DNA from: Phyllobacterium chamaecytisi
GTDB lineage: Bacteria > Pseudomonadota > Alphaproteobacteria > Rhizobiales > Rhizobiaceae
Assembly: GCF_020164455.1 (NCBI RefSeq)
Contig: NZ_JAIQWW010000015.1
Span: forward strand, 62,001-126,000
Length of the DNA stretch: 64,000 bases
Direction: 5' to 3'
A program made the translations under genes and the position numbers. The notes below the pieces were generated by a model that was not told the DNA's origin, ran no database searches, and saw only the letters and a program-made list of their open reading frames with translations. Below are positions 20,485 to 29,757 of this stretch, in pieces (the first letter of the stretch is position 1; each line of letters opens with the position of its first letter).

Positions 20485-20876
20485 GATATGGAACCCCCAA
20501 TTCAAATGAGGCGTTGGGTTTAATTCTAGCACACGCGGTTAGTGTTGGTCTTTAGCGCGAAGTGGTTAGGTCCAGTGCCCACGGATATACTTCAAATAAT
20601 TTCTTCAGAGATGGACGCTTGACAACAGCTGCGCCCCGCAGCCGACCCCGTTTTTTGCAAGAAATGACCGAGTGCTTCATCAGCTCCGTGGAGACCCATA
20701 CGTTACAGGCGAATGTCCGGTTCTGGCGCAAAGCGGACGTTCGGACCGGGTTGGGATTGGCCCTATTTCGATAAAACTGAGGTTTTTTAGGATCATCTGG
20801 CCAGTTTCGGCCAACGGGAAATCGCCAAACACACCTGCGTCTCGGCTCGCGGCAGGATTACCGACGCCGTATCCTG
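20485..20876. other. Non-coding stretch upstream of the cyclase gene
   Basis: Holds no supported gene. It must contain the cyclase promoter at its left end and contains the dispersed repeat at 20711-20747. Confidence 0.5.
20711..20747 (+). repeat. Dispersed repeat of the 'NVRFWRKADVR' type
   Basis: The sequence GAATGTCCGGTTCTGGCGC followed by AAAGCGGACGTTCGGACC is a dispersed intergenic repeat of a type I recognise from alphaproteobacterial genomes, often mis-annotated as peptide because one frame reads NVRFWRKADVR. TGTCCG and CGGACG are opposed half sites, giving an imperfect palindrome. Weaker copies are seen near 12260 and 12555. Confidence 0.5.
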
Positions 20877-21089
20877 CTAAGACGGCGCGATGATCGTCGC
20901 CTTGGCGGTCAAATCGCCTCCGCGCCACATATACAACGCCATCAAAGGCGTGGAACTGGTGCGCATGGCATGAGGCATCCATGAGGGATGGTAGATGACG
21001 GTACCGGTGGGCTTGCTTGTAAACGGTTCATTGCCGCGCATCCAAGCTGCCCCCAAGCAGTGCGATGAGTCGTCCCAGCGACGGGCCTT
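20877..21089 (-). pseudogene. Remnant of a cupin-type (DMSP lyase family-like) protein, C-terminal part
   Basis: A 70-codon open frame without a start codon of its own at the upstream end; an in-frame TGA lies immediately before it (21090-21092). It reads RWDDSSHCLGAAWMRGN, then EPFTSKPTGTVIYHPSWMPHA and PLMALYMWRGGDL before a stop at 20877. The HPSWMPHAMRT and ALYxWRGGDL pattern is that of the C-terminal cupin metal-site region of the family annotated as dimethylsulfoniopropionate lyase-like. The frame continues upstream of the TGA for another 50 codons without recognisable similarity. I treat it as a truncated relic; the family call is from memory of the motif. Confidence 0.45.
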
Positions 21090-21372
21090 TCAGCTATTGC
21101 GATTTTGCGTAGGTTTGGTGCTCGAACGACCGCCGACAACGATCCGATCCGAGATCTCGTACCAATAACTGCTGCTTGGGGCAGTTGCGTAAACGGCCGC
21201 TTTATCGCCCGCGTCACTGAAGAGCTGCCAGTCCGCTACCGGCCCCGAATCAGTCATTCGTTCAAGTCAGGGCTAGCGTCCGCTGTTGGCGCAAACGCAG
21301 AATATGCGCTGCCAGGAAGTATCAGAGTTGCGCAAGATCTCTCCGACGCAGCTCCGGCACTATGGATGATCG

Positions 21373-22479
21373 TCAATCATCCTGGTCGTTCAATAGGGCC
21401 GCAACCTGATCTGCAGAATACCGTTTTTCCGAGTTTTTGTTAGCGCCGTCGAGGATCAACCGGCCCTGTTCGAGCGTCGGGATTTTGCCGTAGCTCGCGA
21501 GCGTCGTCTTCGGCGTCGCGTGCCCGAGGTTCTGGCTCCAGGCTTTGAACTGGGCCACGGTGCGGCAGCGTTTGTATCCTTCGGCCACCAACATGTCGCG
21601 AAAGCGGTGTGGGGTGAAGGGCGGTAATCCCGCACGTTCAAAGGTCTGCTTGAACATGCGAATGACGGTCTGCGCATCGCCAAGATGCAAGGGGACGAGT
21701 TCATAGACACCAATGCGCTTACCCTTGCCGCTGGCATGGCTAGCCTTTGGAAACAGGGGATCCTCCGGCTCGTACTTCAATTCGCCGACCAGGAGCTTAT
21801 GCCAGTCCATGAATTCCGTTTCAAACTCCTTGCCAATAGGAAACAAGAACGAAAAAATCTCCTTGCCGAACTTCGTCTCGACGGAGCGCGGGTCCTGATG
21901 GACGCGCTTAATCGAAGGAATGAAATGTTTGACCTTCAGCGAAACCAGGGCGCCGTCACGGATGCCGGTCAGAGCAACCAGGGCGACCATAGCCCGGTCA
22001 CACTTGTCCAGCATTGAAGCTGCAGGCATCATGCGAAACGCTTTCAAAACATCGTCGAGAGACGGAAAGGTGGTGGCGGCTCCTGCCAAGCAATTCCTTA
22101 GCTTTGGTCGTCGCTTGCAAATCGACATCCAGCCCCTTCGCTGCCGCATAACGCAAGACGATGTTCAGCCGGTTCAAGGCTTTTCTAGCGACATCGGCCT
22201 TGGCATGCCAGATCGGCGACAACGTATCCTTGATGTCGCTTTGATGGATGCGTTCTACGGGCATGCTGCCAATCTTGGATAAAACATGCAACTGCAACGG
22301 GGAGTACCAGCGACCCGCTTGCCATCGCCTTTCAGTTCGGCCTTTCTGGCCTCAAACGTTTCGCTGGCGATTGACCTCAGCGACGTATCGCGGTGGTCAA
22401 TCGCCAGCGAAAGTTTTGCGCGCCCGCGGACTCGCATCTTGTGCGGCATTTGATGCGTAGAGTTGTAGACAGACGTCAT
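21373..22479 (-). pseudogene. Tyrosine recombinase/integrase broken by two frameshifts
   Basis: Three overlapping frames together give one integrase of about 360 residues: an N-terminal segment (22479 to about 22300, MTSVYNSTHQMPHKMRVRGR), a SAM-like core-binding segment (22297 to about 22085, SKIGSMPVERIHQSDIKDTL) and a catalytic segment (about 22090 to 21373). The catalytic part retains Arg (ALTGIRDGALVSL), Lys, HxxR (TPHRFRDMLV), GH (NLGHATPKTT) and Tyr (LASYGKI), so all active-site residues survive, but the protein cannot be made in one frame. The first junction is near 22300 and the second near 22088. It suggests a former mobile island whose other genes are gone. Confidence 0.8.
22359..22412. 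repeat. 18-bp perfect inverted repeat within the integrase pseudogene
   Basis: TTTCGCTGGCGATTGACC (22359-22376) and GGTCAATCGCCAGCGAAA (22395-22412) are exact inverted copies with an 18-base spacer. They lie in the region coding for the integrase N-terminus. Confidence 0.85.
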
Positions 22480-22887
22480 AAGCCGTCCGGCTCCATCTAC
22501 GATATCAAGTATTTTTCCTTATACCTTAGTTTTAGGTGTAAAGTACAAAATCAGATGTAAGCAATTACACTTTTAAAGCCTGTTTCATAAAATGGCAGTG
22601 CTATGACAGTTGGGCTGAATTAAACAATTAATACAGAGTACCGAAATCTCGAAGGCTGAGAGAGTTAAACAACTTTTAAAGAATCACGAAGATTCACGCA
22701 AATAATGATTCGTTTTCAACAGCTTATGAGCGAAGACTCACGATTGGCTCACGTTTTCGTGATAAAACAGCAACACTGTAACCTTAAGTTGCACAAGATT
22801 GGCGGTTTGGCTCATAAGCTCTTTGACCCTGTTGCCAAAGTTAAGTTAGATCGCCACGTCAACAAGACACATATGGAGAGATCAACA
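22480..22887. other. AT-rich region upstream of the porin gene
   Basis: About 400 bp, rich in A and T from 22500 to 22720, with no supported gene. It holds the porin promoter and a long 5' leader; a frame open from 22705 joins the porin but lacks similarity before the signal peptide. Confidence 0.55.
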
Positions 22888-24018
22888 ATGAACATTAAGA
22901 GCCTTCTTATCGGCTCCGCTGCAGCCCTGGTTGCAGTTTCGGGGGCACGCGCTGCAGATGCAGTCGTTGTTGCTGAACCAGAGCCCGTCGAATACGTTCG
23001 CGTTTGCGACGCATACGGCGCTGGCTTCTTCTACATTCCGGGAACTGAAACCTGCCTGAAGATCAGCGGCTATGTCCGTTATGATGCTAAGGGTGGCGAC
23101 GACGTTTATAGCGGTGGGAACGTTGGTGCCAAGGGTAACGAAACCTGGTACAAGCGTACACGCGGTGAAGTCCGTTTCGACGCTCGTTCGGAAACCGAAC
23201 TCGGCACTCTGCGTTCGTACATCCAGGGCCGTTTCCAGTACACCAACGGTGAAGATAATGGCGGTTCGCTGCCACAGGCATGGATCGAACTCGGCGGCTT
23301 CCGCATCGGTACTGCTGACGAACTCTTCGGTTCGTGGACCGGTTATGCTGGCAACGTCATCAACGACGACGTGATCAACTACCAGTCCGGCCAGAGCAAC
23401 CAGGTCAGCTACACCTTCACTGGCGGCAATGGTTTCTCCGCAATGATCGGTGCTGAACAGGGCCAGGATGATGTTACCGGCCTCGGCGGCGACTATGTCA
23501 TCGAAGACTACATGCCACACGTTCTCGCTGGTGCGAAGTTCGAGCAGGGCTGGGGTGGCGTTTCGGCTGTTGTCGGTTACGACTCCAATGTTGAAGAATT
23601 CGCTGGCAAGATTCGCTTGGATGTGAAGTTCAACGAAATGTTCTCCGCATTCATCATGGGTGGTTATCAGTCCGGATATTCTGATCCAGTCCTCGGAGTT
23701 AATGGTGACGGCAATCTGGTGCTCGTAAATACTGACGAACGCAACTGGTTCGGCACCTGGGAAGGCGATTGGGCAGCTTGGGGCGGTGTTTCTGCCAAGG
23801 TTACCGACAAGGCAACCATCAACGCGCAGGCTGCCTGGGAAGACGAAGGCACCTATGCTCTCGCTCTCAACGTAGCTTACGAGCTGGTTCCTGGCTTCAC
23901 GATCACACCGGAAATCAACTACACCAAGTTCGACGGTGCACGTGCCGACGTTTCCGAATTCAATGGCGGCAACGACGACGCATTCGGTGGCATGATCCGC
24001 TTCCAGCGCAACTTCTAA
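22888..24018 (+). CDS. Outer-membrane porin, Omp2a/2b (Porin_2) family
   Basis: A 376-residue trimeric porin for passive uptake of small solutes. It has a clear signal peptide (MNIKSLLIGSAAALVAVSGA, cleavage at ARAADA). The family's N-terminal block VEYVRVCDAYGAGFFYIPG contains its conserved cysteine and is followed by ETCLKISGYVRYD. The beta-barrel strands are rich in aromatic residues and the chain ends RFQRNF with terminal Phe. Length fits the family. The ATG at 22888 has GGAGAG eight bases upstream. Codon use is strongly biased, as expected for a highly expressed gene. Close resemblance to Brucella Omp2 proteins is the best clue to the host lineage. Confidence 0.95.
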   Translation: MNIKSLLIGSAAALVAVSGARAADAVVVAEPEPVEYVRVCDAYGAGFFYIPGTETCLKISGYVRYDAKGGDDVYSGGNVGAKGNETWYKRTRGEVRFDARSETELGTLRSYIQGRFQYTNGEDNGGSLPQAWIELGGFRIGTADELFGSWTGYAGNVINDDVINYQSGQSNQVSYTFTGGNGFSAMIGAEQGQDDVTGLGGDYVIEDYMPHVLAGAKFEQGWGGVSAVVGYDSNVEEFAGKIRLDVKFNEMFSAFIMGGYQSGYSDPVLGVNGDGNLVLVNTDERNWFGTWEGDWAAWGGVSAKVTDKATINAQAAWEDEGTYALALNVAYELVPGFTITPEINYTKFDGARADVSEFNGGNDDAFGGMIRFQRNF

Positions 24019-24038
24019 GCGCCAGTGTCAAAAAAAAT

Positions 24039-24058
24039 CCGGGGGCTCAGGTCCCCGG
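24039..24058 (+). terminator. Probable porin terminator
   Basis: CCGGGG and CCCCGG form a GC-rich stem with an 8-base loop 20 bases after the porin stop, followed by TTCTC. The T-tract is short but the stem is strong. Confidence 0.6.
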
Positions 24059-24215
24059 TTCTCATACTGGACCAGGATTTAATTTGGTGTTGTAGAAGGA
24101 CTGCAACGCCAGAGTGTGATGATGTGATCTCCAGTCGCCTCATTCTCACGAGACGGTGGGCCCCGCGGCTCACCGTTTTCGTTTTTATAGCATTATCTCG
24201 CGTTCAGGAGTTACG

Positions 24216-25322
24216 TCACACCATGTTCGATACATGGTTTGCGATCGCAAGGCAGGATGTGAGCCCCGGGCTTTCGATACCAAAAAGGTTCACAAGACCT
24301 TTGACGCCGTGTGTGGCCGGGCCCTGGATTACAAAATCCGTTATGGATTCGCCTTCGATGGTCAGCTTTGGCCTGATGCCGCTATAAGCGGGCTGCAGTG
24401 AACCGTCGGCGAGGTTGGGCCAGTATTTACGGATTTCGTCGTAGAAACGGTCTGCCCGTTTAGGATCGACACTGTATTCGATCGATTCCACCCATTCGAC
24501 GTCGGGGCCGAACCGCATCCGGCCGTCCAGGTCAAGCGTGAGGTGAACGCCTAAACCCCCTTCTTCCGGGACTGGATAGATCAGGTGCGTGAACGGTGTC
24601 TTGCCTGTCGCTGAAAAATAGTTGCCCTTGGCAAATCGCCTGTCAGGTATGAACTGTCGCGGTAATCCGGCAATGGATGAAGCGATGGCCGGCGCCTGGA
24701 GACCGCACGCATTGATGAACATGGATGCCTGGAGCTCAAACGTGCGTCCATTGGAGGCTTCGATTGTTTCTATTCGCAAACCATCGGTATTGGTTTCAGC
24801 GGAAACTATCGTGGTCCGAAATGAAATCGCCGCGCCGTGGTCTTGAGCGTCACCCAGCAGTGCCAACATCAAGCTGTGGCTGTCTATGATGCCCGTCGAG
24901 GGCGAAAACAATGCTGCGGTACACGTAAGATCTGGCTCGCGTCTGCACGCTTCCAGCTCCGACAAATGCTGGAGATCAGAAACACCGCACGCTTCCGCTC
25001 CTGTCGCTATGGTACTCAATATTGGGATTTGAACGTCGTTTGTGGCTACGATCAGCTTGCCGCAGCGAGAATGCGGAACTCCGTGCCTTTCCGCAAAGGC
25101 ATAAAGGGCATTTCGACCTTCGATGCATAACCTGCTTTTCAGGCTGTTTTGCGGATAATAGATGCCGGCGTGGATAACCTCGGAGTTGCGCGAACTGGTG
25201 CCCGTTCCGATTGTTTCGGCCTCTTCGACAATCAGGGTCTCGATACCGCGACGCGCAAACGCACGAGCGATCGCCAGCCCGATGACGCCTCCGCCCGCTA
25301 TTAGGCACTCCACACGTTCCAA
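24216..25322 (-). CDS. FAD-dependent oxidoreductase, LhgO/DAO family (2-hydroxyglutarate oxidase-like)
   Basis: A 368-residue flavoprotein beginning MERVECLIAGGGVIGLAIAR, with the GxGxxG dinucleotide-binding motif (AGGGVIGLA) and EEAETIGTGTSSRNSEVIHA, the block typical of L-2-hydroxyglutarate oxidase-like enzymes. A second FAD-contact region GIRPKLTIEG and HGVKGLVNLFGIESPGLTSC are near the C-terminus. It probably oxidises a 2-hydroxy acid with electron transfer to quinone or oxygen. The start is a TTG with GGAGGG nine bases upstream, three bases after the stop of the small upstream gene. Substrate is not decidable from sequence. Confidence 0.85.
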   Translation of the reverse strand: MERVECLIAGGGVIGLAIARAFARRGIETLIVEEAETIGTGTSSRNSEVIHAGIYYPQNSLKSRLCIEGRNALYAFAERHGVPHSRCGKLIVATNDVQIPILSTIATGAEACGVSDLQHLSELEACRREPDLTCTAALFSPSTGIIDSHSLMLALLGDAQDHGAAISFRTTIVSAETNTDGLRIETIEASNGRTFELQASMFINACGLQAPAIASSIAGLPRQFIPDRRFAKGNYFSATGKTPFTHLIYPVPEEGGLGVHLTLDLDGRMRFGPDVEWVESIEYSVDPKRADRFYDEIRKYWPNLADGSLQPAYSGIRPKLTIEGESITDFVIQGPATHGVKGLVNLFGIESPGLTSCLAIANHVSNMV

Positions 25323-25325
25323 TTG

Positions 25326-25643
25326 TCAGTGCCCTCCATGCACGGCAAAAGGTGCGAGCTTCCTTTCAAGGCTTTGAAGGGTTTCTATAATCTGAAGCCC
25401 GACCCGCTCATAACAAGGATAGTGCAAGAGATGTTCTTTGTCCCAATCCGCAGGGGAAAGGCTACTGCCATAGTCCTGGGGCGCCGAATTCTTGAGTTCG
25501 GTCAGATATTCCTGGACGGAAATGGAAGTCGGGGGCGTCCCCGTCGCCATATGCATGAACAGAGCGCGTAGCCAGAATTGTGTGGCCATGAGTTCGATGC
25601 GAATCTGTTCGTCTTCAATCATAGGTTCTCTGGTCCGATCCAT
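25326..25643 (-). CDS. Small conserved-looking hypothetical protein upstream of the LhgO-like gene
   Basis: A 105-residue mostly helical protein with a Met/Trp-rich N-terminal half (MATQFWLRALFMHMATG) and a C-terminal helix (VGLQIIETLQSLERKLAPFA). I do not recognise a family. It ends three bases before the flavoprotein start, and the ribosome-binding site of that gene lies in its last codons, so it is coupled to it. The start could be the ATG at 25643 or the one at 25622, which has AGAGAA upstream. Confidence 0.6.
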   Translation of the reverse strand: MDRTREPMIEDEQIRIELMATQFWLRALFMHMATGTPPTSISVQEYLTELKNSAPQDYGSSLSPADWDKEHLLHYPCYERVGLQIIETLQSLERKLAPFAVHGGH

Positions 25644-26021
25644 CCAAATACAGCCGTCTAACTAAAGACGCTCACAAGCAAAATTGACAATTGGCTTCAG
25701 AGACATGGGGCACATCCAAAAGCGGATCATGCGTGCTTGCTTAACAACGAGTATGTTGGTGCGCTCCACATTTGAGCGATGTTAGGATGAACCGGGCTAC
25801 CTCGGATTGATTCAAGTATGTTTGGTTGCCCTTTGTGATTACGTCAAATGGCTATGTTACTGTTCATCTCATTGGTCAGCTTAAATGAAATGACGGGAGC
25901 AGTTATCGTCCCAATGAGATCGACGTTCTGTGCGATTCTGTGTGTTTGAATAATAGTTCAAACCGAAGTTTTTTGCACTCATCAGGCGTTGGCTGGGTCC
26001 AACACACGCGGGGGTATCTAG
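25644..26021. other. Divergent intergenic region upstream of the second flippase gene
   Basis: About 380 bp with no gene. It holds the promoters for both flanking genes and an inverted repeat at 25866-25920. Confidence 0.5.
25866..25920. repeat. 10-bp inverted repeat in the flippase upstream region
   Basis: ATCTCATTGG (25866-25875) and CCAATGAGAT (25911-25920) are perfect inverted copies separated by 35 bases that contain a smaller GACG/CGTC pair. It could be an operator or fold into a leader hairpin. Confidence 0.5.
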
Positions 26022-27494
26022 GTGGGGAATGTTCGCCGGGCATATTTTATGGCGGCCTTGGAACAATATTCACAGGTGATTGTCAGCATATCGATGATTG
26101 CCGTTCTGTCTCGTCTATTGGACAGCACGGAGATCGGGCTTGCGGTCATCGGCCTGGGGATAGGAACCATTGCGTTTAATTTCCGAGAGTTCGTGACATC
26201 GGAATATCTCATTCAACGTGAAGATGTTTCGCAAGAAGATGTTCGCACCGGCTTTACTCTTATATTCGGCTTTTCAGTTGCGATCGGCTCGTTTCTTATT
26301 CTCCTGGCTCACTGGTTCGCGGGTTTTTATTCCGCAGCAGGCCTTAGCGGATTTGTCTGTGTTCTGGCAATTTCCGGTGTGATCGATGCGCCAGTCAGTA
26401 CCATCGCTGCACTGCTGCGCCGGGATATGGAATTTGGCAACCTCACACGCATCAACGCACTAGGGAGCATTGTCAACGCCTTGGTAACCATCGCGTTTGC
26501 ATGGTTCGGCTTTGGCTTTATGAGTTTTGCCTGGGGGACACTGGCATCTGCATTGGTCAGAATGGTTCTTGGATTCCATGCCCGACCGATCTTCTGGATG
26601 TTTAATCCTCGACTGAAAGGCTGGCGCGAATTCTTCGTTTTCGGTGGCTACAAAGGTGCTTCGACAGTTCTCGACAGAACATATGAGGCGCTGCCCCAGC
26701 TTGTGTTGGGGCGCATCATGCCGATGACTGCCGTCGGTCTCTTCAACCGCGCGAATGTTGTATGTGGACTTCCCGACAAGATATTGCTGTCCGCGATCTT
26801 TTCGGTCGCGTTTCCGGCTTTTGCAGCCGAAGCCAGAGCGCAACGAAGCGTCAAGGACGCCTATCTGAAAATCATCGGCTATATTACGGCACTCTATTGG
26901 CCCGCAGTTCTCGTCGTTGCTATTCTTGCGCATCCGATAGTGCATGTTGCGCTCGGGCAGGCATGGGATGCTGCAGTTCCGCTTGTGCAAATCCTGTCAG
27001 TCGCGGCCATCTTCTGGTTTCCTAATATACTGACGTTTCCGGTATTGGTTGCTCTTGGCGCGAACCGGGAAGCATTTCGAGCAAATTTTATCGGACGAGG
27101 CATGTCGATAATTGTCATCTGTACCGCAAGCTTCTTTGGATTGTATGCGCTCGTCTTAAGTCAATTCATCGCCCTGCCGTTCCAAATGCTGGTTTCGCTC
27201 ACCTATGTTCGCCGGCATGCGCCATTCCACTGGCAGGAGTTGTTCGCCATACTCGCCAAAAGTGCGGTGGTAACCCTCGGGGGGATTTTGGGACCGCTCG
27301 GTGTTCTTGCCGCGCATGGCTTTGCATTCGATCTGTCCATTCTACAGGCACTTGTTGCTGGCCTATTTTCGGCAATCGGGTGGGTGGCGGCTCTGGTCAT
27401 AGTCAAGCATCCATTCCTCGAAGAGCTTATCCGAATCGTCGGCCTGTTTGTGCCTCGGCTTCTGCCGAGCAAGCAGGGAGTACCAGCCGAATGA
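26022..27494 (+). CDS. Wzx-type polysaccharide flippase (MOP superfamily), locus II
   Basis: A 490-residue protein with about 12-14 hydrophobic helices. The N-terminal pattern VIVSISMIAVLSRLLDSTEI and EYLIQREDVSQEDVRTGFTL are typical of the lipopolysaccharide biosynthesis flippase group. It is distinct in sequence from the flippase at 9521. The GTG at 26022 has a GGGGG run seven bases upstream. It opens the second polysaccharide locus and is followed by a GT2 gene 36 bp on. Confidence 0.88.
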   Translation: MGNVRRAYFMAALEQYSQVIVSISMIAVLSRLLDSTEIGLAVIGLGIGTIAFNFREFVTSEYLIQREDVSQEDVRTGFTLIFGFSVAIGSFLILLAHWFAGFYSAAGLSGFVCVLAISGVIDAPVSTIAALLRRDMEFGNLTRINALGSIVNALVTIAFAWFGFGFMSFAWGTLASALVRMVLGFHARPIFWMFNPRLKGWREFFVFGGYKGASTVLDRTYEALPQLVLGRIMPMTAVGLFNRANVVCGLPDKILLSAIFSVAFPAFAAEARAQRSVKDAYLKIIGYITALYWPAVLVVAILAHPIVHVALGQAWDAAVPLVQILSVAAIFWFPNILTFPVLVALGANREAFRANFIGRGMSIIVICTASFFGLYALVLSQFIALPFQMLVSLTYVRRHAPFHWQELFAILAKSAVVTLGGILGPLGVLAAHGFAFDLSILQALVAGLFSAIGWVAALVIVKHPFLEELIRIVGLFVPRLLPSKQGVPAE

Positions 27495-27530
27495 CTAACG
27501 CGAGATTGCTAAAGGCTTGGGGGGCATGCT

Positions 27531-28544
27531 GTGAAGTCCGTTGACGTCGTCATACCAAACTACAATTACGGTCGCTATTTGCGGGCATGCGTTGACAGCG
27601 TGCTGTCGCAGGATGTCGAGAAACTGCGCGTCCTGATCGTCGACAACGCATCAACCGACGACAGTCCGGAAGTCGCGCGAGAGCTTGCAGCGATGGATCC
27701 GCGGGTCGAGTTGCGGCTGCACGAAACAAATCTCGGCCCGCACGCATCGTTCAACGAGGGGATCGATTGGGCGGAATCGGATTATTTCCTGATATTGTGT
27801 TCCGATGATTTTTTGGTGCCGGGCGCGCTCAACCGTGCCGTCACCATCCTGGAAGAAAATCCCGATATTGCTTATACCTATGGTCGAGATGTGGACATTC
27901 AGGGCGACTCCCCCATTCCCAGCATAGCGGGGCAACAGACACAACCGCCGTATCGGCTGGATAGCAGCCGTTCCTTCATCGAGCGCTTCTGTCGTTTAGG
28001 GGTTTTCCAGATACCCGGACCATCGATTATCATCAGGACCAGCGTGCAAAAACGCACCGGTTACTATCGCACGGAACTTCCGCATAGCGACGACTACGAC
28101 GTGTGGCTACGCTTGGCGCTACACGGCAGTGTAGCTGAGCTCGATTGCGTCCAGGCGGGCATTCGCACGCACGGCACAAATCGTTCCAGCGATTTGTGGG
28201 CGCGTCAGATCTTGCATATTTTGCACACTGCCGATGCGGCCGAATGCTTCTTCGCCCACGAGGGTGGCGAAATGCCCGACGCCAAATATCTGCATCGCCT
28301 CGCACGCCGAGGCTTGGCGGAGCGCGCCTATTGGTCGGCGATCTCGCATCTTCTTCGCGGAGAAAAGGGTGTGGTCGAGCTGTTGAAGCTAGCTTTCCGC
28401 TGGCGCCCGGTAACAGCGTTTCTGCCACCTGTCGGATATCTGCTCCAAAGGCCCGATACACTGCGTCGCCTCCAGCGCCTCGTCGACATGTGGGCGCGTG
28501 GAACAAAGCGTTTCAGGATTGGGGAAGCTGGCTCACGTCCCTGA
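27531..28544 (+). CDS. Family 2 glycosyltransferase
   Basis: A 337-residue GT-A enzyme: KSVDVVIPNYNYGRYLRACV, then VLIVDNASTDDSPEVA for nucleotide binding, and LCSDDFLVPG as the DxD-type metal motif near residue 88. A C-terminal positively charged stretch follows. The GTG start at 27531 has GGGGGG eight bases upstream. It follows the flippase on the same strand and overlaps the last 32 bases of the opposite-strand pyruvyl transferase gene. Confidence 0.87.
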   Translation: MKSVDVVIPNYNYGRYLRACVDSVLSQDVEKLRVLIVDNASTDDSPEVARELAAMDPRVELRLHETNLGPHASFNEGIDWAESDYFLILCSDDFLVPGALNRAVTILEENPDIAYTYGRDVDIQGDSPIPSIAGQQTQPPYRLDSSRSFIERFCRLGVFQIPGPSIIIRTSVQKRTGYYRTELPHSDDYDVWLRLALHGSVAELDCVQAGIRTHGTNRSSDLWARQILHILHTADAAECFFAHEGGEMPDAKYLHRLARRGLAERAYWSAISHLLRGEKGVVELLKLAFRWRPVTAFLPPVGYLLQRPDTLRRLQRLVDMWARGTKRFRIGEAGSRP

Positions 28545-29757
28545 TTTCGCCGTGCTTTTCTGCAATTTCAAACAAGGTTGCTTGAATTGAAGCCTCTTGT
28601 TCGGCCAGTTGCGTCCTGAAGGCAGCCACGCCTTTTTTCACTTCCAATACAAGACGTGCACGATCGGCCAGCATTTTCTCAACTTGGGATTTCAAGACTT
28701 CGACATCGAATGTTTCGACGTAGTGGCAATATTCTTCAAGGCCGGTTGCGTTAAGCAGCGCGTCGTTTTTTGACGAGTAGGCCAGTGAGATCACCGGGCG
28801 GCCCATTCGCAGCGCACAGACGACATTGTGGTAGCGCGTCGCAACAACGATATCGGTATGCGCGATTTGCGCCATCACGTCATGCAGGGAGGTCATCTCT
28901 TCCGCCACAATATGCTTGCTACCACTATTGGCTTCATTTTGGGGAAACATTTTCATGATGTCGGCAACCGCCCGACGATCAACAATATCTCCCGTCAACA
29001 ATCTTACGTTCAGTCCGCGCTCCTGCAGCCAGGAAATGAATTCGGCAATTTTGTCCAAATACGTGCGATAAATGGCCTCTCCGTCTTCGTCGGCTTTCTT
29101 CCAACCGGAATAAGCCATTACGCCCACCCCAACGTAGACTGCAGTCGGGTTCTCACGACTGGATTCCGCTGCGGCAGGAAGACCAAAAGCGAGATCGGCG
29201 CTCAGAGGATCGCGACTAACGTCAAAACCGATGCTCTTCATGAAATCTCGCGATAGTTTATCGCGATAGGAACGGTAGTGTGCCATCCGCGCCCCGGTTT
29301 TCAAGAACAGGCGGCTTAGAGGCAGTCTGATTGGTCCGGCGCCGATGCTGACGAAGGCAATGCGCATTCGGTTCAGTCTGGCGGCTAAACACCACCTGAG
29401 GATCACGAAGGGCCAGCCAAATGCGGTCTCCTGAAAATCGTCCAGTATCCCTGTTCCTGGGATAATCATCAGATCCAGCCCATTGAGTTGAGCGAGGATG
29501 GTATAGAATCCGATCACTTGTCGGGGAATATCACCGAGTATTCGATTGATGCGATTGAACCAGCGGCCTCTCGCGACAATTACGCGGATGCTTATTGCTT
29601 CAATATTATATTTTTTCGCAATGGCCTCCGGATTGGAACAAATGCAGAGGAGCTCCGCGTCGACCTTTGACGAACGCAGAAAGTCCAGCATGGCTTCGAG
29701 TGAGCCGTCATTACCCGTATTTCCGCTGCCGAATTGACCCAGCAAGGCGATTTTCAT
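28513..29757 (-). CDS. Polysaccharide pyruvyl transferase family protein
   Basis: A 414-residue protein starting MKIALLGQFGSGNTGNDGSL, the typical opening of the PF04230 polysaccharide pyruvyl transferase family. It continues with LDLMIIPGTGILDD, AFVSIGAGPIRLPLSR and the C-terminal ATRYHNVVCALRMGRPVISL, the family's phosphoenolpyruvate-site region (H in RYHN). It should add a ketal pyruvate to a sugar of the repeat unit, giving the polymer a negative charge. The ATG at 29757 fits the family start; an upstream ATG would add 14 residues. It is transcribed against its neighbours, with a 32-bp convergent overlap. Confidence 0.85.
   Translation of the reverse strand: MKIALLGQFGSGNTGNDGSLEAMLDFLRSSKVDAELLCICSNPEAIAKKYNIEAISIRVIVARGRWFNRINRILGDIPRQVIGFYTILAQLNGLDLMIIPGTGILDDFQETAFGWPFVILRWCLAARLNRMRIAFVSIGAGPIRLPLSRLFLKTGARMAHYRSYRDKLSRDFMKSIGFDVSRDPLSADLAFGLPAAAESSRENPTAVYVGVGVMAYSGWKKADEDGEAIYRTYLDKIAEFISWLQERGLNVRLLTGDIVDRRAVADIMKMFPQNEANSGSKHIVAEEMTSLHDVMAQIAHTDIVVATRYHNVVCALRMGRPVISLAYSSKNDALLNATGLEEYCHYVETFDVEVLKSQVEKMLADRARLVLEVKKGVAAFRTQLAEQEASIQATLFEIAEKHGEIRDVSQLPQS

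Noticed and set aside
22480-22887. Possible tRNA or attachment site beside the integrase relic
   Set aside because: No cloverleaf or TpsiC-arm sequence and no matching direct repeat could be found by eye.
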